DNA of 64,000 nt from Mytilus edulis (Eukaryota > Mollusca > Bivalvia > Mytilida > Mytilidae). This document shows positions 9,585-22,714 of this stretch, one piece after another. Below the pieces are notes generated by a model. That model worked only from the letters and a program-made list of their open reading frames with translations, was not told the DNA's origin and did no database searches. The stretch is taken from the NCBI RefSeq assembly GCF_963676685.1, contig NC_092355.1, forward strand, positions 68,641,006 through 68,705,005, in the 5' to 3' direction. Positions within the stretch are counted from its first letter, which is position 1, and every line of letters begins with the position of its first letter. Both the position numbers and the translations under genes were made by a program.

Positions 9585-12500
9585 GAAGCATACTGGTGAG
9601 CCAATTTTTTTTTTTCACACAGCATCTGCATAGAGTGATGAGATATAAATCAGGAGATCAATCACTGGTTTTAGAAGTCAAGATCGCGTTTTTATATTTT
9701 ACTTATTTGGGTAGATACATGTAACACAACATTTAACTTGTCATAATACCTATACGCTCAGTGTTCTTCATGAAAACTATCACACTGATTTTAAATCATT
9801 ATAGGAAAGCACAGTGTATAAGCAAACATATCTGAATCAGGAGGCAAAGAGTCTTTTATAGGCTGACTGCAATAGTCTGTATTTTATCTAAAAAAGCTTA
9901 GTTCTTGTCAACTTTCTTATTATTTCAAACATTTTAATAGATGTCTCCCAAATTTGGTGTATTTCTATTAGCTTTTTTCAAAGTCATTTTTATTTATTTT
10001 TCAACCCTTATTATTTCAAACATTTTAATAGATGTCTCCCAAATTTGGTGTATTTCTATTAGCTTTTTTCAAAGTCATTTTTATTTATTTTTCAACCCGG
10101 CCCAGAAATATGTGGTTACCTTTAATATAGCTAATTTAGAGAAAGGCGACCTGGGTCACCTCTAACAAAGGCTATATTTATTGTCAATGCAAACATTTTA
10201 CCTGTTCAACACCAAATGCTGTCAAGTTTGGGGCCCCTGGCCATGGCTCTTTTTTTCATAATTCATCTTGCATGTACATCTCCTTTGAATTTGTTTGCTT
10301 ATTTGTTCTATGGTCTTTCTATGTATATCTATCTATATACCACATTTTCATGGTCCCATAAAAATGTTTAAATGTATACATTTTACTTTTTTCTAGCTTC
10401 CCTCATGTGATAGCCGTACCTTTTTGGTCACTATTTATGTGTTGCGTTTAAATATGAATTGTAACACTTTACAGTGACTGAACAGGTAAAAACAAATACT
10501 TCTCAAGAAACAGAAAAAAGAAGACTACTTGGAACAGCACCAGACTACATGTATGAATGAATAAAAACTCAGATCGGAATAGCATGGAGGATATTATATG
10601 TCCTTGTGAATAAGCAAGAAAAGCTTTTAATAATAGTGCCTATTTTTTAATTTACTAGATTTTTCATTCATTATCTGTGCAAATTTCAACATAATTTGTC
10701 ACAAATTCTTATCTAACTTTACTCAAACTTTCAGTGGTGGATCCAGAAATTTTCATAAGCGGGAGCCCACTGACTGCCTAAGAAGGGGCCAACTCCAGTC
10801 ATGCTTCAGTGATTCCCTATAAAAACAACAAAATTTTTCCTACAAAAGGGGTGGCCCAGGCCGCCAGAAAAAACCCTCTAACTCCACCTCTGACTTTAAT
10901 TTAATGATCTTTAATATGACAAGTGTTTCATTCACCAACATACTGGTGCGTTTCTGTGATAAATATCATGCACAATTTTATAAATGAGAGTGGAAAGAAG
11001 ATTCACATGTGGTGTACCTGCACATGACAATTGCAAACTGCCCCATTTTTTTATATCACACCCAATGACCAATCAACTGATCATGCTGATACTGACATTA
11101 CCAGAGAGTACACATCAAATGAAAAATCACAAATAACTGATACATGTACATATTATCAGATATTACAGAATTAAATATGTTTTAAATTTATTACAAAAAA
11201 TGTGTTCTCAATCTTGTAGATAGATATTACTGGACCTCATATACATGTAAGTACCAAAGACAACTGTCTATCCAAGTCACAATTTATAAAATAAACTATT
11301 AAAGGTTGTAGTTTGGTCTTCAACGCAAAGCTTGGTTCACACCTAACAGCAATTTTATATAGTCCATATCAATCATGACAATGGCGTTTGGGGTTAAACA
11401 TGTTTTCGTAGGTAAATAATATTGCCATGGAACTTTTTTCATGAGAGTGTTATAGTCTATAGAGTATTACTTCCTGTTTGGTGGAATAGTGAAATAGAAG
11501 TCAACACATCTTGCTCAATCCTATGTCGCTTTGAAGGTGTCATGATTGTCATCCTCAGCTTCAGCAATGTCTTACTGTAATTTGAATTTCAAAATGACTG
11601 AGCGACGTTTTTCGAAGCACTGGTCAACTCCACCATAGCGAATCACATGACTTTGACAATCAGTAAATTCCAGCGAAAAATATCTTATAAAGAATCGTCG
11701 CATAAAAATTAAATAATAGAGTACACAGGAAATGGCAAAGTTCACATAGTGAAGTATGATAAATCATTTAAAAAAACAAAAAACGAGCAAAAAAGGGGGG
11801 GGGATTGGGCGTACGCCCTCTACGTCCCCCTCTGGATCCGCCACTGCCTTCTGTTGTTGTCCATTTTGTCAAGTAGTAATCCTCAAAAGTACGTGTAGGT
11901 TATATGCTATTTTTATCAAGTTGATTATAGACACAGAATACATATTATTATAATATCATTCCCCATTTCCATTCTCAATTTTATTAAGTCTCCTTCCATT
12001 ATAACACGGGTCCACCAATAATACAAGAAAAATGACAAATTAGTAGAAAAAAGGGCTATAATTTCATATTGCTTGAAGTGCAATATTCCAATAAAAATAA
12101 ACTACTCACAAACCACTGATCTCAATATAATCAGCTAAAATACGGCAAGCTTTTTAGAAAAGCTATTACTTGGTTATAATACACCCACTTTTCACTTCCG
12201 CGTTTTCCACTTCCGCGTTTTAGACCTTCCTGTATATTATACGCATCCATTTCGCGCCCCTGACAAAAATATGTTTCCTGTGAAAGAAAAAGTAAAACAT
12301 ACGATTTGGGTAAAAACCTAGTCAAAGATATATCAAGGTATTGTGAGAACACAGAGATTTTAATTAAGATAAAGGACGGACGTACATTAAGATAAAGTTG
12401 ACCCATGTTGTCTTGGTTCCTATCCGGGTCTGTTCGCCCAAATATTCACGTTCGCTCTCATTCGCACCCCACATGTTCGCATCAAAGGTTTTGTATTGAA

Positions 12501-12588
12501 TAAGTTCGGAAGCTTTATTTTAATCGTCCTTTTGATAGTGTATTTTTATGCTCCACCTCACCTACGATAGTAGAGGGGCATATTATGC
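9585..12588. other. Intergenic, with repeat fragments
   Basis: No gene supported. Holds the 91-bp duplication (listed separately) and fragments of dispersed repeats at about 10734-10890 and 11795-11850. These share the GTGGATCC / GGATCCGCCAC ends found again at 12588-12740. Two AACGCGGAAGTG copies lie near 12200. The rest is AT-rich with short open frames of no recognisable content. Confidence 0.5.
9917..10098. repeat. Perfect 91-bp tandem duplication
   Basis: 9917-10007 is repeated without visible change at 10008-10098. The unit starts TTATTATTTCAAAC and ends TTTTCAACCC. The short ORF across it has no meaning. Confidence 0.9.
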
Positions 12589-12740
12589 AGTGGTGGATCC
12601 AGCCATTTTAAAAAGGGGGTTCCCCAACACAGAGTAAAAAAAGGGGGGGGGTTTCAACTATATGCTCCCATTCAAATGCATTGATCGGTCAAAAAAAAGG
12701 GGGGTTCCAACCCCCGGAACGCCACTGGATCCGCCACTGT
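12588..12740. repeat. Dispersed repeat with inverted GGATCC-type ends
   Basis: Starts CAGTGGTGGATCC and ends GGATCCGCCACTG, an imperfect terminal inverted repeat around G- and A-runs. Related fragments occur at 10734-10890, 11795-11850 and 37635-37725 (shared CAAATGCATTGATCG core). Confidence 0.6.
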
Positions 12741-12815
12741 TATGTTTTCTTGTCTGTGGATGCGTTCGTTCGTTCATTTGACGTCCGTTCATTTGTCTGC
12801 GTCCGTTCAGCTGTT

Positions 12816-13323
12816 CAGGTTAAAATTTTTGGTCAAGGAAGTTTTTGATGAAGCTGAAGTCCAATCAACTTGAAACTTAGTACACTTGTTGCTTTAAGCA
12901 ATATGATATGATCTTTCTAATTTTAAAGCCTAATTAGACTTTTGACCCCAATTTCACGGTCCACTGAACATAGAAATGAAAGTGGGAGTTTCAGGTTAAA
13001 GTTTTTGGTCAAGGTATTTTTTGATGAAGCTGAAATCCAATCAACTTGAAACTTAATACACTTGTTACTTATGATATGAGCTTTCTAATTTTAAAGCCAA
13101 ATTAGACTTTTGACCCCAATTTCACGGTCCACTGAACATAGAAAATGAAAGGGGGAGTATCAGGTTAAAGTTTTTGGTCAAGGTAGTTTTTGATGAAGCT
13201 GAAGTCCAATCAACTTTAAACTAAGTACTGCTTATGATATGATCTTTCTAATTTTAAAGCCAAATTAGACTTTTGACCCCAATTTCACGGTTACTAAACA
13301 TAGAAAATGAAAGTGGGAGTTTC
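12816..13323 (+). repeat. Three tandem copies of a ~170-bp dispersed repeat
   Basis: Copies start at 12816, 12992 and 13161 with CAGGTTAAA, contain GAAGTCCAATCAACTT and TTTCACGGTCCACTGAACAT, and end near 13323. A single related copy, with its CCGTCCGTT-rich leader, lies at about 22715-22925. Confidence 0.85.
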
Positions 13324-14985
13324 AGATTAAAGGGACACTAGCTGTCAAATTCATGGTCACCGATTTGGCTCAAATTCTCATATTTGATTTATAACAATGT
13401 AAAACATTTATCCAAACTATCAAAAGTCTAAAATTAACAGTTTACAGAGCAAGGGGTAGTCAGATAATAAATAGATATGTTTCATGTGTATTTTAGTCCA
13501 GACGCCATCTAATTACCTATCGATTTGACCTCAGATGACCAAATAAGAGATGTAAACATTAATAAAGATATGACTAGATTAAACCAACACATGCAACTGG
13601 ATTTTTATAGGTCTGTTTGGTTTTAGTTTATAGATTAAAAATATATGTTTCTCATTGTTTTTAACCGTATAAGAATGATTTTATGTGCATCGAATTAGTT
13701 ATCAAATTATTTACCGTAGTTTCACTTTCATTGTTGACATTCTTTTTCTTTAAATAACCAGTACACGTACAATGCATGCGTTGTCAGTCTCTAGCTGTGG
13801 TTAAATTGAAGTTCACATGAATACAGATTTAAAGAGGTTGACTCATTCACTTGCAAGTGAATTACTAATTATCCATGTTTCTTAGGCCAACATGGCCAAA
13901 TAAAAATATATGTGTGGTTCCAGTAACCCTACTGTCCCTACTTTTTCGGCTTAAAAACAGCCTACCCTATTGTCATTTTTCATTAAGCACTGTTAAAGTC
14001 AGAATGTTGCTCCCATAGACTCAATGTAAAAAAAAAAACACAAAATAAAAAAAAATCCCTACCTACCTACCCTAACTTTTTTCAGATATAATCAGTGATC
14101 TGGAAGGTTTTTTTTCCCTATGGGCCAAGGGCCCCTCAGGGTTGGCTAAAACCTGGGTTTTATGAGTATTGCCCAGCCCAGTGGGAAATACTGGAAAACC
14201 CGGGTTTTACTGGGTAATACTGGGCAATACTGGGTAATATAGAATACTAGCCTGAATTTTAAAGAGGATTCGTTTATCAAACACATTGAGTATATGTACG
14301 TATACCTACTGGTTACAATTTTTATTCAAAAACTGCTGCAAAATTGTCCTTTACATGTCATTTCATTGGTTGGTTTGCTGTTAGGTTTCTGTCCCATTGA
14401 TGTCAACCCATTTCCTCCTTTCTTATGTTTTACACATATATACAAATATATTTCATTTGTGATGCACAACAGTGCTAAGTAAGAATCATATATTAGCTAA
14501 CAAGAAATACTTCAATATTTATTGGGATCATCAGGGCAAGTAAAATTTTTTCCGGACAAGTAAAATTTTAGGTTTCACTTGCCGGGGGACAAGTGCTCAC
14601 AACAAATATTTCCACACCCCTGCCAGGGACAAGTGCTCACAACAAATATTTCCACACCCCTGACAAGTATACATATTCAGAAATAGTTCAACTGATATTG
14701 ATATAAATGTGAAGAACTGAAATTGAGCTATTTTATATTTTCAGTTTAAAGATCTACTGTTCGTTTTATTTGATTCAAGTCCAGTCAATTTATTACTTAG
14801 TAAAGGTAATTTAATATTATCATGATTATAGTCAAATTGTATTGGTTCGTTAAGTTTTTTATTTTATCGAATTAAATTCAGAAATATATTTCAATTGTAA
14901 ATGATAAAATTATTAAAGGAGAGATAATCAAGAGCTAGCTGGTTCATTCTAAGTAGCATTTCACCAGTGCTTTTTTAAATTCTTT
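13324..14985. other. Intergenic, small repeats only
   Basis: No gene seen. Contains a cluster of TACTGGGTAA-like short repeats at about 14160-14240 and a 40-bp direct duplication at 14587-14662 (unit includes AAGTGCTCACAACAAAT). Otherwise AT-rich unique-looking sequence. Confidence 0.45.
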
Positions 14986-15270
14986 TTAAGGTGGTACCTA
15001 ACACTTTAACTAAATTTAATTTGGCTCATTCAATTTTCTTAATATTTTGACAAATTATTTACTTTGACCCTTTGACAAAAATATAAAAATTTCAAAAAAA
15101 TTGAACCAACCGTTTAATCAGAAAAATTACACTGGTTATATATATAGCAGTTTGACAAACACTTATTTTGATCATTGAGAAGCTTGATACTCCCTTATAA
15201 ACACAACGTCATTAAAACATTCTGCTGATTTTACAGAGTTATCTCCCTGTAGTTTCAGGTACCACCTTAA
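14986..15270. mobile_element. MITE with TTAA target duplication
   Basis: 285 bp including flanking TTAA on both sides (14986-14989 and 15267-15270). The perfect 10-bp terminal inverted repeats are GGTGGTACCT (14990-14999) and AGGTACCACC (15257-15266). TTAA duplication is typical of piggyBac-type transposition, so this is a non-autonomous candidate of that group. It codes for nothing. Confidence 0.65.
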
Positions 15271-15659
15271 ACAGGATTAACATTTTGCACTCATCTACTT
15301 TTGTTAAATAAATTGGAAACAAAAAATAACCTGACATAATTTATACAAAATGAAGTGCATTTGTTAGTGAAAACTAAACAAAACATTACAATCAATTCAT
15401 TACAATGTGAGTTGCTTAAAGAGTAAGAATTTTTAAGAAGTCACTTGTGGTGTAGGAATGACAGATTGGATGTTAATGTCAATGAGACAGCAACCATTCA
15501 ATGAAAGAGCTCAACATTGTATTCAACCATTGGAAACTATCTTTAAATTAGAACTATCACTGAGTTTGTACTTACAATAATGAGCAACACAAGTGCCACA
15601 TGTGAGCACCTGAGATAACCCCTATTTTTTTTATGGGTTTCCTGTCACTCAGTCTTTAA

Positions 15660-17098
15660 TTTTTAGCTCACCTGGCCCTTCGGGCCAAGTGAGCTTGTAT
15701 CATCACTTGTCGTCCGTCATCCGTCGACGTTAACTTTTTACATTTTGAACTTCTTTTAGAGGACCACTGAATGGAATGAAACCAAACGTGGCATGCATGT
15801 TCCATATGAGGTGCTGACCAAGTGTTGTTACTTTGTAGCCGATCCATCATCCAAGATGGCCGCCAGCGGGGGACTTAGTTTAACATACATGACATAGGAC
15901 CCTATGGGAAATGCATACAAATGACTTCTTTTAGAGAACCACTAAATGGTATAAAACAAAACATAGCATGATTGTTCCTTATGAGGTGCTGACCAAGTGT
16001 TGTTACTTTGTCGCAATTGCAACATCCAAGATGGCTGCTAGTGGGGGGACTTAGTTTAACATAGGACCCTATGGGAAATGCATACAAGTCTTCTTCTAAA
16101 GAACCACTGAATTGAATGAAATCAAACATAGCATGAATGTTCCTTTCCTTATGAGGTGCTGGCCAAGTGTTGTTACTTTGTAGCCGATCCATTATCTAAG
16201 ATGGCTGCCAGTGGGGGACTTAGTTTAACATAGGACCCTATGGGAAATGCATACAAATGACTTCTTTAAGAGAAACACTGAATGGAATGAAACCAAACAT
16301 GTCATGAATGTTCCTTATGAGGTGCTGACCAAATGTTGTTACTTTGTAACCGATCCATCATCCAAGATGGCCTCTAGCGGGGGACTTAGTTTAACATAGG
16401 ACCCTATGGGAAATGCATACAAATGACTTCTTTTAGAGAACCACTGAATGGAATGAAACCAAACATGACATGAATGTTCCATATGAGGTGCTGACCAAGT
16501 GTTGTTACTTTGTAGCCGATCCATTATCTAATATGGCCGCCTGCGGGGGACTTAGTTTAAAATAGGACCCTATGGGAAATGCATACAAATGACTCTTTTA
16601 GAGAACCACTAAATGGAATGAAACCAAACATGACATGAATGTTCCTTATGAAGTGCTGACCAAGTGTTGTTACTTTGTAGCCTATCCATTATCTAAGATG
16701 GCCGCCAGCGGGGGACTTAGTTTAACATAGGACCCTATGGGAAATGCATAAAAATGACTTCTTTTAGAGAACCACTAAATGGTATAAAACAAAACATAGC
16801 ATGAATGTTCCTTATGAGGTGCTGACCAAGTGTTGTTACTTTGTCGCAATTGCAACATCCAAGATGGCTGCCAGTGGGGGGACTTAGTATAACATAGGAC
16901 ACTATGAGAAATGCATACAAGTCTTCTTCTAAAGAACCACTGAATTGAATGAAATCAAACATAGCATGAATGTTCCTTTCCTTATGAGGTGCCGGCCAAG
17001 TGTTGTTACTTTTAGCCAAATTTTATATTTTTTCATATGATTTCAAAAACCCAAGTAGAATCAGGTGAGTGATACAGGCTCTTGAGAGCCCCTAGTTA
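15660..17098. mobile_element. Repeat element with seven ~168-bp core units
   Basis: Starts with AGCTCACCTGG and an inverted GGCCCTTCGGGCC, and ends with CAGGTGAG and GAGAGCCCC, so the ends carry CTCACCTG/CAGGTGAG inverted repeats. Between them the unit containing CAAGATGGC recurs near 15854, 16027, 16197, 16364, 16531, 16696 and 16859, plus a partial eighth. The pair of units at 15902-16192 reappears nearly unchanged at 16735-17019. Tandem cores between unique ends resemble bivalve pearl/Helentron-associated elements, but I cannot confirm that class. Confidence 0.6.
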
Positions 17099-18146
17099 AT
17101 TTTGTGTTTTGTGTACTGTTGTTTGTCTTTTTCTTTTTTAGCCATATTTTTATTTTGAACATCTAATATTTGTATTTATTAGATCCTTGTCCAGTCAATG
17201 TGATCCTTGTACAGTCAAGTTGTTATTATAGTCAATGTGATCCTTGTACAGTCAAGTTACCATTATAGGTAAGTGTACATTATGTGTGAACTATATAGGA
17301 TCAATTACTATTGAAATTTGTTTCAAATGTAAAATGTTCAAACTCTATAGGGGAAGATAATGTAAAATATTCAAACTCTATAAGGGGAGATAATGTTAGA
17401 TGTTCAAACTCTATAAGGGGAGATCAGGTAACTGTAAAATGTTTAAACTCTATATGGGGAGATAATGTAAAATGTTCAAACTCTATAAGGGGAGATAATC
17501 AACATATAGTTTTTACATTCAAAATACCACCAATGTTTTTTTATAGTAAACAAGACACAAAGAATGTGATGACATCATTACAATGTTATTTGTCTTCAAA
17601 TATAAGAGCATTGAACTAGTGCTATAGAAAAATAAAGTGAAATATATATAATGAGCAACCCAACAAAGCAAGTATGGAGATGTGTACAGGTTAATATATA
17701 GTCAACGATTCAAAAATAACCTCATATGATAAGGTCTTTATTTTTATTAAGCAGGCCATTAAATTTAGGATTTAATTGCACATTATACCTTTTTTTTTGT
17801 TTTTTTTGGTTTGGTTTGGTTTGACGCCGTCACATGGTGACCCCCTATGGATTTGGTTAGTGAATTTCATATGGGTTCTTGACCTCTGTCTATTGTTAAT
17901 AGTGACGTCATCTATTGATGTTGTTGTATTTCGTTGTTTATTTTTGGAAAGTTTGCTATAGCTTGCTATTGCTACTTTCCTTAGGCATCGGCCTCAAACT
18001 TCCTGTTGACAGATTATCGCAATATATTCTGCTACGAGATGGTGTAGTACTAGTGTTTGAGTTCTGATTCTTGGAAGATTCTTTTAAAATTTTGAGTAAC
18101 TACTGTTTTGAATGAAACGATTACAGCTTGAATAAAAAAGAAATGA
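17099..18146. other. Intergenic with short tandem repeats
   Basis: Two to three copies of a CAGTCAAGTT / GTGATCCTTGT motif at 17185-17270, then the 33-bp array (listed separately). No gene seen. Confidence 0.4.
17328..17510. repeat. 33-bp minisatellite, five copies
   Basis: The motif TTCAAACTCTATAAGGGGAG recurs at about 17338, 17371, 17404, 17443 and 17476. One interval is 39 bp because of a short insertion. Confidence 0.85.
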
Positions 18147-18395
18147 ATGTTCACCGACGATTCAGATGAATTTAACTTCATTTTCAAAAATGAGTATCAC
18201 AAACACTACTTCGCGGATCTGCCATGCGCTGAAGAGAAAATCACAAGAAATCTACGCGAGATTACGTTTTCATTCATTCAAGAATATTTCATGAATGAAC
18301 ATTTTCCCGCTCTACTTTTACCTGTTTACTATATGTACGTACGTAAACGTGGTAAAATCCCGAGTGTATCGAAAGAATCGGGAATGACTGATTAA
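18147..18395 (+). CDS. Unrecognised 82-aa ORF, doubtful
   Basis: ATG-initiated frame with balanced composition, several acidic and aromatic residues and no repeats. No splice context, family or membrane segment was recognised. It lies between repeats and could be chance. Listed only because it is less biased than other short frames in this region. Confidence 0.15.
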   Translation: MFTDDSDEFNFIFKNEYHKHYFADLPCAEEKITRNLREITFSFIQEYFMNEHFPALLLPVYYMYVRKRGKIPSVSKESGMTD

Positions 18396-18454
18396 AATGC
18401 GAGAACAAGTTGACATTTTGACCAAGCTGTCGGATAATTGAAAAGTGATAACGG

Positions 18455-18503
18455 TTTGTTTAAACAGACATATATATGTATATATGTCTCTGGTTTAAAC
18501 AAA
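18455..18503. repeat. Near-perfect ~49-bp palindrome
   Basis: Arms TTTGTTTAAAC (18455-18465) and GTTTAAACAAA (18493-18503) enclose AGACATATATA/TATATATGTCT. It could form a cruciform or hairpin. A related AGACATATATA hairpin lies at 32229-32262. Confidence 0.7.
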
Positions 18504-19430
18504 ACACAGGTGAAAGAATATAAAATACTCGATAATTATATCATATGTCTAACGTCTCACGCCAAGGACGAGTAAAGGTAAATACTCGCTTTGATTAAAC
18601 AAAAATTTAAAAATGCATTGTTTTTGTCTAAACATCGATCGAAAAATTTTGATGCCAAAAATCATTTGAAAACTTAATTCCGTTATTTAATTACTAATTG
18701 TTTCACATTCCAATGTGGATATAAGGAACTTAACTCGTTCAGCATGCTCAAGTGGATCAAACTTACAGCAGAAAAACTTCGACCCAACATCAGTTCTTCT
18801 TCAGTCTTCTTCCAATAATTTACATTATACCACTTCTGGTGTATTATTGTAAATTTGTATCATATAGCATCCGTATTAAAAGCAACCGAGTCAGCATCTA
18901 CTTCTTTGAATATTATAGCTCAGGGTATCAAGACAAGTTCTGTAGAAATGATTAAGGTTCATGATGTGTAACCTTTGGCTAAAATAAAATTAAGAATGGA
19001 AATGGGGAAAAAATTTGGCTAAAATGGCTGCATCAATTTCACCTCAAAATTTAGATAGATGACAGACAAACCTGTACATGTGCATCTTGAAAAGTTTGAA
19101 GGCATACCATGCCCTATATACATAGATTTCAATTGCATTGTCATCCAAACACAGAGGCAATGATTACCTTAATATATCAAATGAATGACTTAAAACAAAA
19201 ATTCTCAAATGTTATTTACTCATAAGACAATGCTTAATTTCACAACAGCAACTAACATGTGTTACAGATTATAAGCACCTCTATGAATCTAGTGATTATA
19301 AACTTTTTATTCCTGTGGTCATACTGCTGTTGTTATGCTCCCACCGTATTGAGTTTTATCCTTGTTCTGCTGTAAGTATGTACCTCCTTCCCTTACTTGT
19401 ATGTACATGTACCTCCGTACATCCCCAAAT
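18504..19430. other. Intergenic, nothing recognised
   Basis: AT-rich sequence with no convincing ORF, repeat array or RNA gene. Confidence 0.4.
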
Positions 19431-20210
19431 TCGTTTATGTTTTCGTACTTTAGTTTGCCTGAACCAAATTGTATGAAACTTATACGCAATGATTATAACC
19501 ACAATTCACAAGTCAAGTTTGAATTTTAGTTGCGTCACTTTTACCATTCTAGCGTTTTATGCTACTTTACAAATAGGAAATATGCTGGAAATTTTAGTTT
19601 CTGTTCTCTAACTTTAGTTTGTCTTAACCAAATGCTATGAATCTTATACACAATGCTCATTACCACAAACACTGATCAAGTTTCAATTTTGGTGGCGATC
19701 GTTATACCATTTTAGAGTTATGCCCCTTTACATATGTAGAAAATTGCTGAATATTTTCGTTTCAGTTATCTAACTTTAGTTCGCTCAACCAAATGTTATG
19801 AAACTTATACATTGTAATACTTTTAACAATAAAACAAAGATCAAGTTTAAATTTTGGTGGAGTAATTTTAACTGCTCTAGGGTTGTGCCTTGTTACAAAT
19901 GGAACCAGATGCTCCGCTTGACACATCTTTATACGACCGCAGAGGTCGAGACCCTGAACAGTTGGGGCAAGTATGGACACAACATTCGAGCTTGATATAG
20001 CTCTGAATTTGGATTGCGATCAAATTTTTGACTTAATATATAGGTTTCTGACACAAATCAAATGTCAATATCTTACAAATCTATTGCCCAATACTGTGTA
20101 ATTAGAATGTATACACAATGCTTATTACCCCATAACTCAGATCAAGTACACATTTTGGTAGTGTCACATTTACAGTTCTTGAGTTGTGACCCTTTATAAC
20201 ATTAATGCTA
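19430..20210 (+). repeat. Dispersed repeat with ~165-bp tandem core
   Basis: Units containing ATGAAACTTATAC and CAAGTTTGAATTTTGG-type sequence recur near 19475, 19640, 19795 and 20110. The part at about 19890-20060 (ACAGTTGGGGCAAGTATGG) is found again in inverted orientation at about 63590-63840. Confidence 0.6.
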
Positions 20211-21334
20211 GCGGGGGCATCATTTGTGTCCCATGGACACGTTCCCTATTTTTGATAAAAGCCTTTAATATAAATTCGCTTTCATTACAGTTGTATTGAT
20301 TTAAGTTACTGTTACTGTCTTATTTATAAAAAAGGATGCGGTATTTTTTGCAAAGAACCAATGCTATCCAAAAGAGTTCAAAGGAGGAAAATGTATTGAT
20401 AACTATAGGCCACCATATGGTCGTCAATAATGAGAAATATTTGTACCATATACATGTAGAAAAATATAAAAGGCCCCGATAGGAAATATGTGGAGCAATT
20501 CAAACAAAAAAACTTACGTGTTAATTTACTAAAAACAAATATGAAGGATCTAAACCAATAGAAAAATACAAATTCACAGGCCCTTGATGTTGACATGGCA
20601 TGGGTACTTAAAAAAGAAATTAACAGAGCTTTCTGTATATTTCAATATTTTAGATCTACAGTTTTTAGGTTGCAATAGAAAATATCAAAACTTTTTATGA
20701 CAAACATGAAAAAAAGTTATTTTTGATAATTACTGACGAGACAATGGTTTAGTTTAAAACATCCAAGCTGTGATGAAATACATTTTTGAAATAATACACG
20801 TCTATAACCTTTTTGGAGTAATATGCAGCTACAGTTGCAAACTTTCCAGAGGTGCTATCCAACACTTTGATTATACAAAACGCAGCAGGAGAAGTCCCAT
20901 GTGTGATAAATTCGTTATATCGTATATATGGTTCACTACTTACCCCCTTTGGCCTCAGCCCCTATTGATTTTACTAACCCTCTATGGATCCGTAGAGGGT
21001 CAATAGCGAAGCATATAACTTATAACTGTAAGTTTATTTTATTGAAACAGGGAGATAACACACACACATTGATATGTTTATAAGAAACATTCATAACAAG
21101 AACGAATGAAGTATTTTTTAGTCATACTTCAATGTTACATATATATCGGGCTTAAACAAGTAAATATGATTTATATTTATTTTTCACAGATGCTTTAGAT
21201 GACGACACAACGTTACTTACAAATTAGGCTGACCTCAGAAGTACATTCATCAGTATTTATTTATTAGTATGTATTGTATAATATCTGTTTTTTTAAGAGA
21301 ACAAAACAAATCAATCCATAAAGACTGCCTCGAT
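20211..21334. other. Intergenic with one short palindrome
   Basis: No gene seen. A 24-nt near-perfect palindrome (ACCCTCTA...TAGAGGGT) lies at 20977-21000. Confidence 0.4.
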
Positions 21335-22278
21335 GATCTTCACGGTGTTGTGGTATTGTGTTAACCTTTAGTGTGGGAGGTGGTGGGTTTGTACCCTGGA
21401 CAGTTAAACCAAAGATCTTCACAGTGTTATGGTATTGTGTTAACTTTTAGTGTGGGAGGTGGTGGGTTTGAACCTTGGACAGTTAAACCAAAGATCTTCA
21501 CGGTGTTGTGGTATTGTGTTAACTTTTAGTGTGGGAGGTGGTGGGTTACCCTGGACAGTTCAACCAAAGATCTTCACGGTGTTGTGGTATTGTGTTAACT
21601 TTTAGTGTGGAAGGTGGTGGGTTTAAACCCTGGACAGTTCAACCAAAGATCTTCACAGTGTTGTGGTATTGTGTTAACTTTAGTGTGGGAGGTGGTGGGT
21701 TTAAACCCTGGACAGTTCAACCAAAGATCTTCACAGTGTTGTGGTATTGTGTTCACCTTTAGTGTGGGAGGTGGTGGGTTTAAACCCTGGACAGTTAAAC
21801 CAAAGATCTTCACGGTGTTGTAGTATTGTGTTAACTTTTAGTGTGGGAGGTGGTGGGTTTAAACCCTGGACAGTTAAACCAAAGATCTTCACGGTGTTAT
21901 AGTATTGTGTTAACTTTTAGTGTGGGAGGTGGTGGGTTTAAACCCTGGACAGTTTAACCAAAGATCTTCATGGTGTTGTAGTATTGTGTTAACTTTTAGT
22001 GTGGGAGGTGGTGGGTTTAAACCCTGGACAGTTAAACCAAAGATCTTCACGGTGTTGTAGTATTGTGTTAACTTTTAGTGTGGGAGGTGTTGGGTTTGAA
22101 CCCTGGACAGTTAAACCAAAGATCTTCACGGTGTTGTAGTATTGTGTTAACTTTTAGTGTGGTAGGTGGTGGGTTTAAACCCTGGACAGTTAAACCAAAG
22201 ATCTTCACGGTGTTGTAGTATTGTGTTAACTTTTAGTGTGGGAGGTGGTGGGTTTGAACCCTGGACAGTTAAACCAAA
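21335..22278. repeat. 79-bp tandem array, about 12 copies
   Basis: The unit starts GATCTTCACGGTGTTGTGG and contains GGAGGTGGTGGGTTT. It recurs from 21335 at a 76-80-bp spacing, with only scattered substitutions. ORFs on both strands here are by-products of the repeat. Confidence 0.95.
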
Positions 22279-22349
22279 GACTTGAAAATTAATATTTGCT
22301 GCTTCTCCAAAATGAGGTAAATCAATACAGAGTCAGAGTAAGTAGTTTT

Positions 22350-22580
22350 CACATCTGCCATACAGTCACTTCCTTTTTTTCACATCTGCCATACAGCCAC
22401 TTCCTTTTTTTCACATCTGCCGTACAGTCACTTCCTGTTTTCACATCTGCCATACAGCCACTTCCTGTTTTCAAATCTGTAATACATCCACTTCCTGGTT
22501 TCGCATCTGTCATACATCCGCTTCCTGTTTTCATATCTGTCATACAGCCAATTCACATCTGTCGTACAGCCACATCCTAT
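22350..22580. repeat. ~30-bp tandem array, about 8-9 copies
   Basis: The unit is like TCACATCTGCCATACAGCCA followed by CTTCCTG. The copies become more diverged toward the right end. Confidence 0.9.
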
Positions 22581-22714
22581 TGGTTGATAGTTTGAAATTA
22601 TACAACACTCATTGTACAATGAAAATTTCTTTTTCTTGGCTTCTATGGAAGGGAATGATTTTATATTTGATGAACAGCTTGAAAATGTTGATTTGTAGAA
22701 TGTTAGCAATTTTT

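Noticed and set aside
12131-12406. 91-codon minus-strand frame
   Set aside because: Contains a short CGGAAGTG direct repeat and no recognisable domain or splice context.
15668-17019. Minus-strand frames with MDRLQSNNTWSAPH-like starts
   Set aside because: Each is one or two ~168-bp repeat units read through; the similarity between them is repeat similarity, not a gene family.
21529-21823. Overlapping frames on both strands with GGGFKPWTVQPK-like repeats
   Set aside because: By-products of the 79-bp array.
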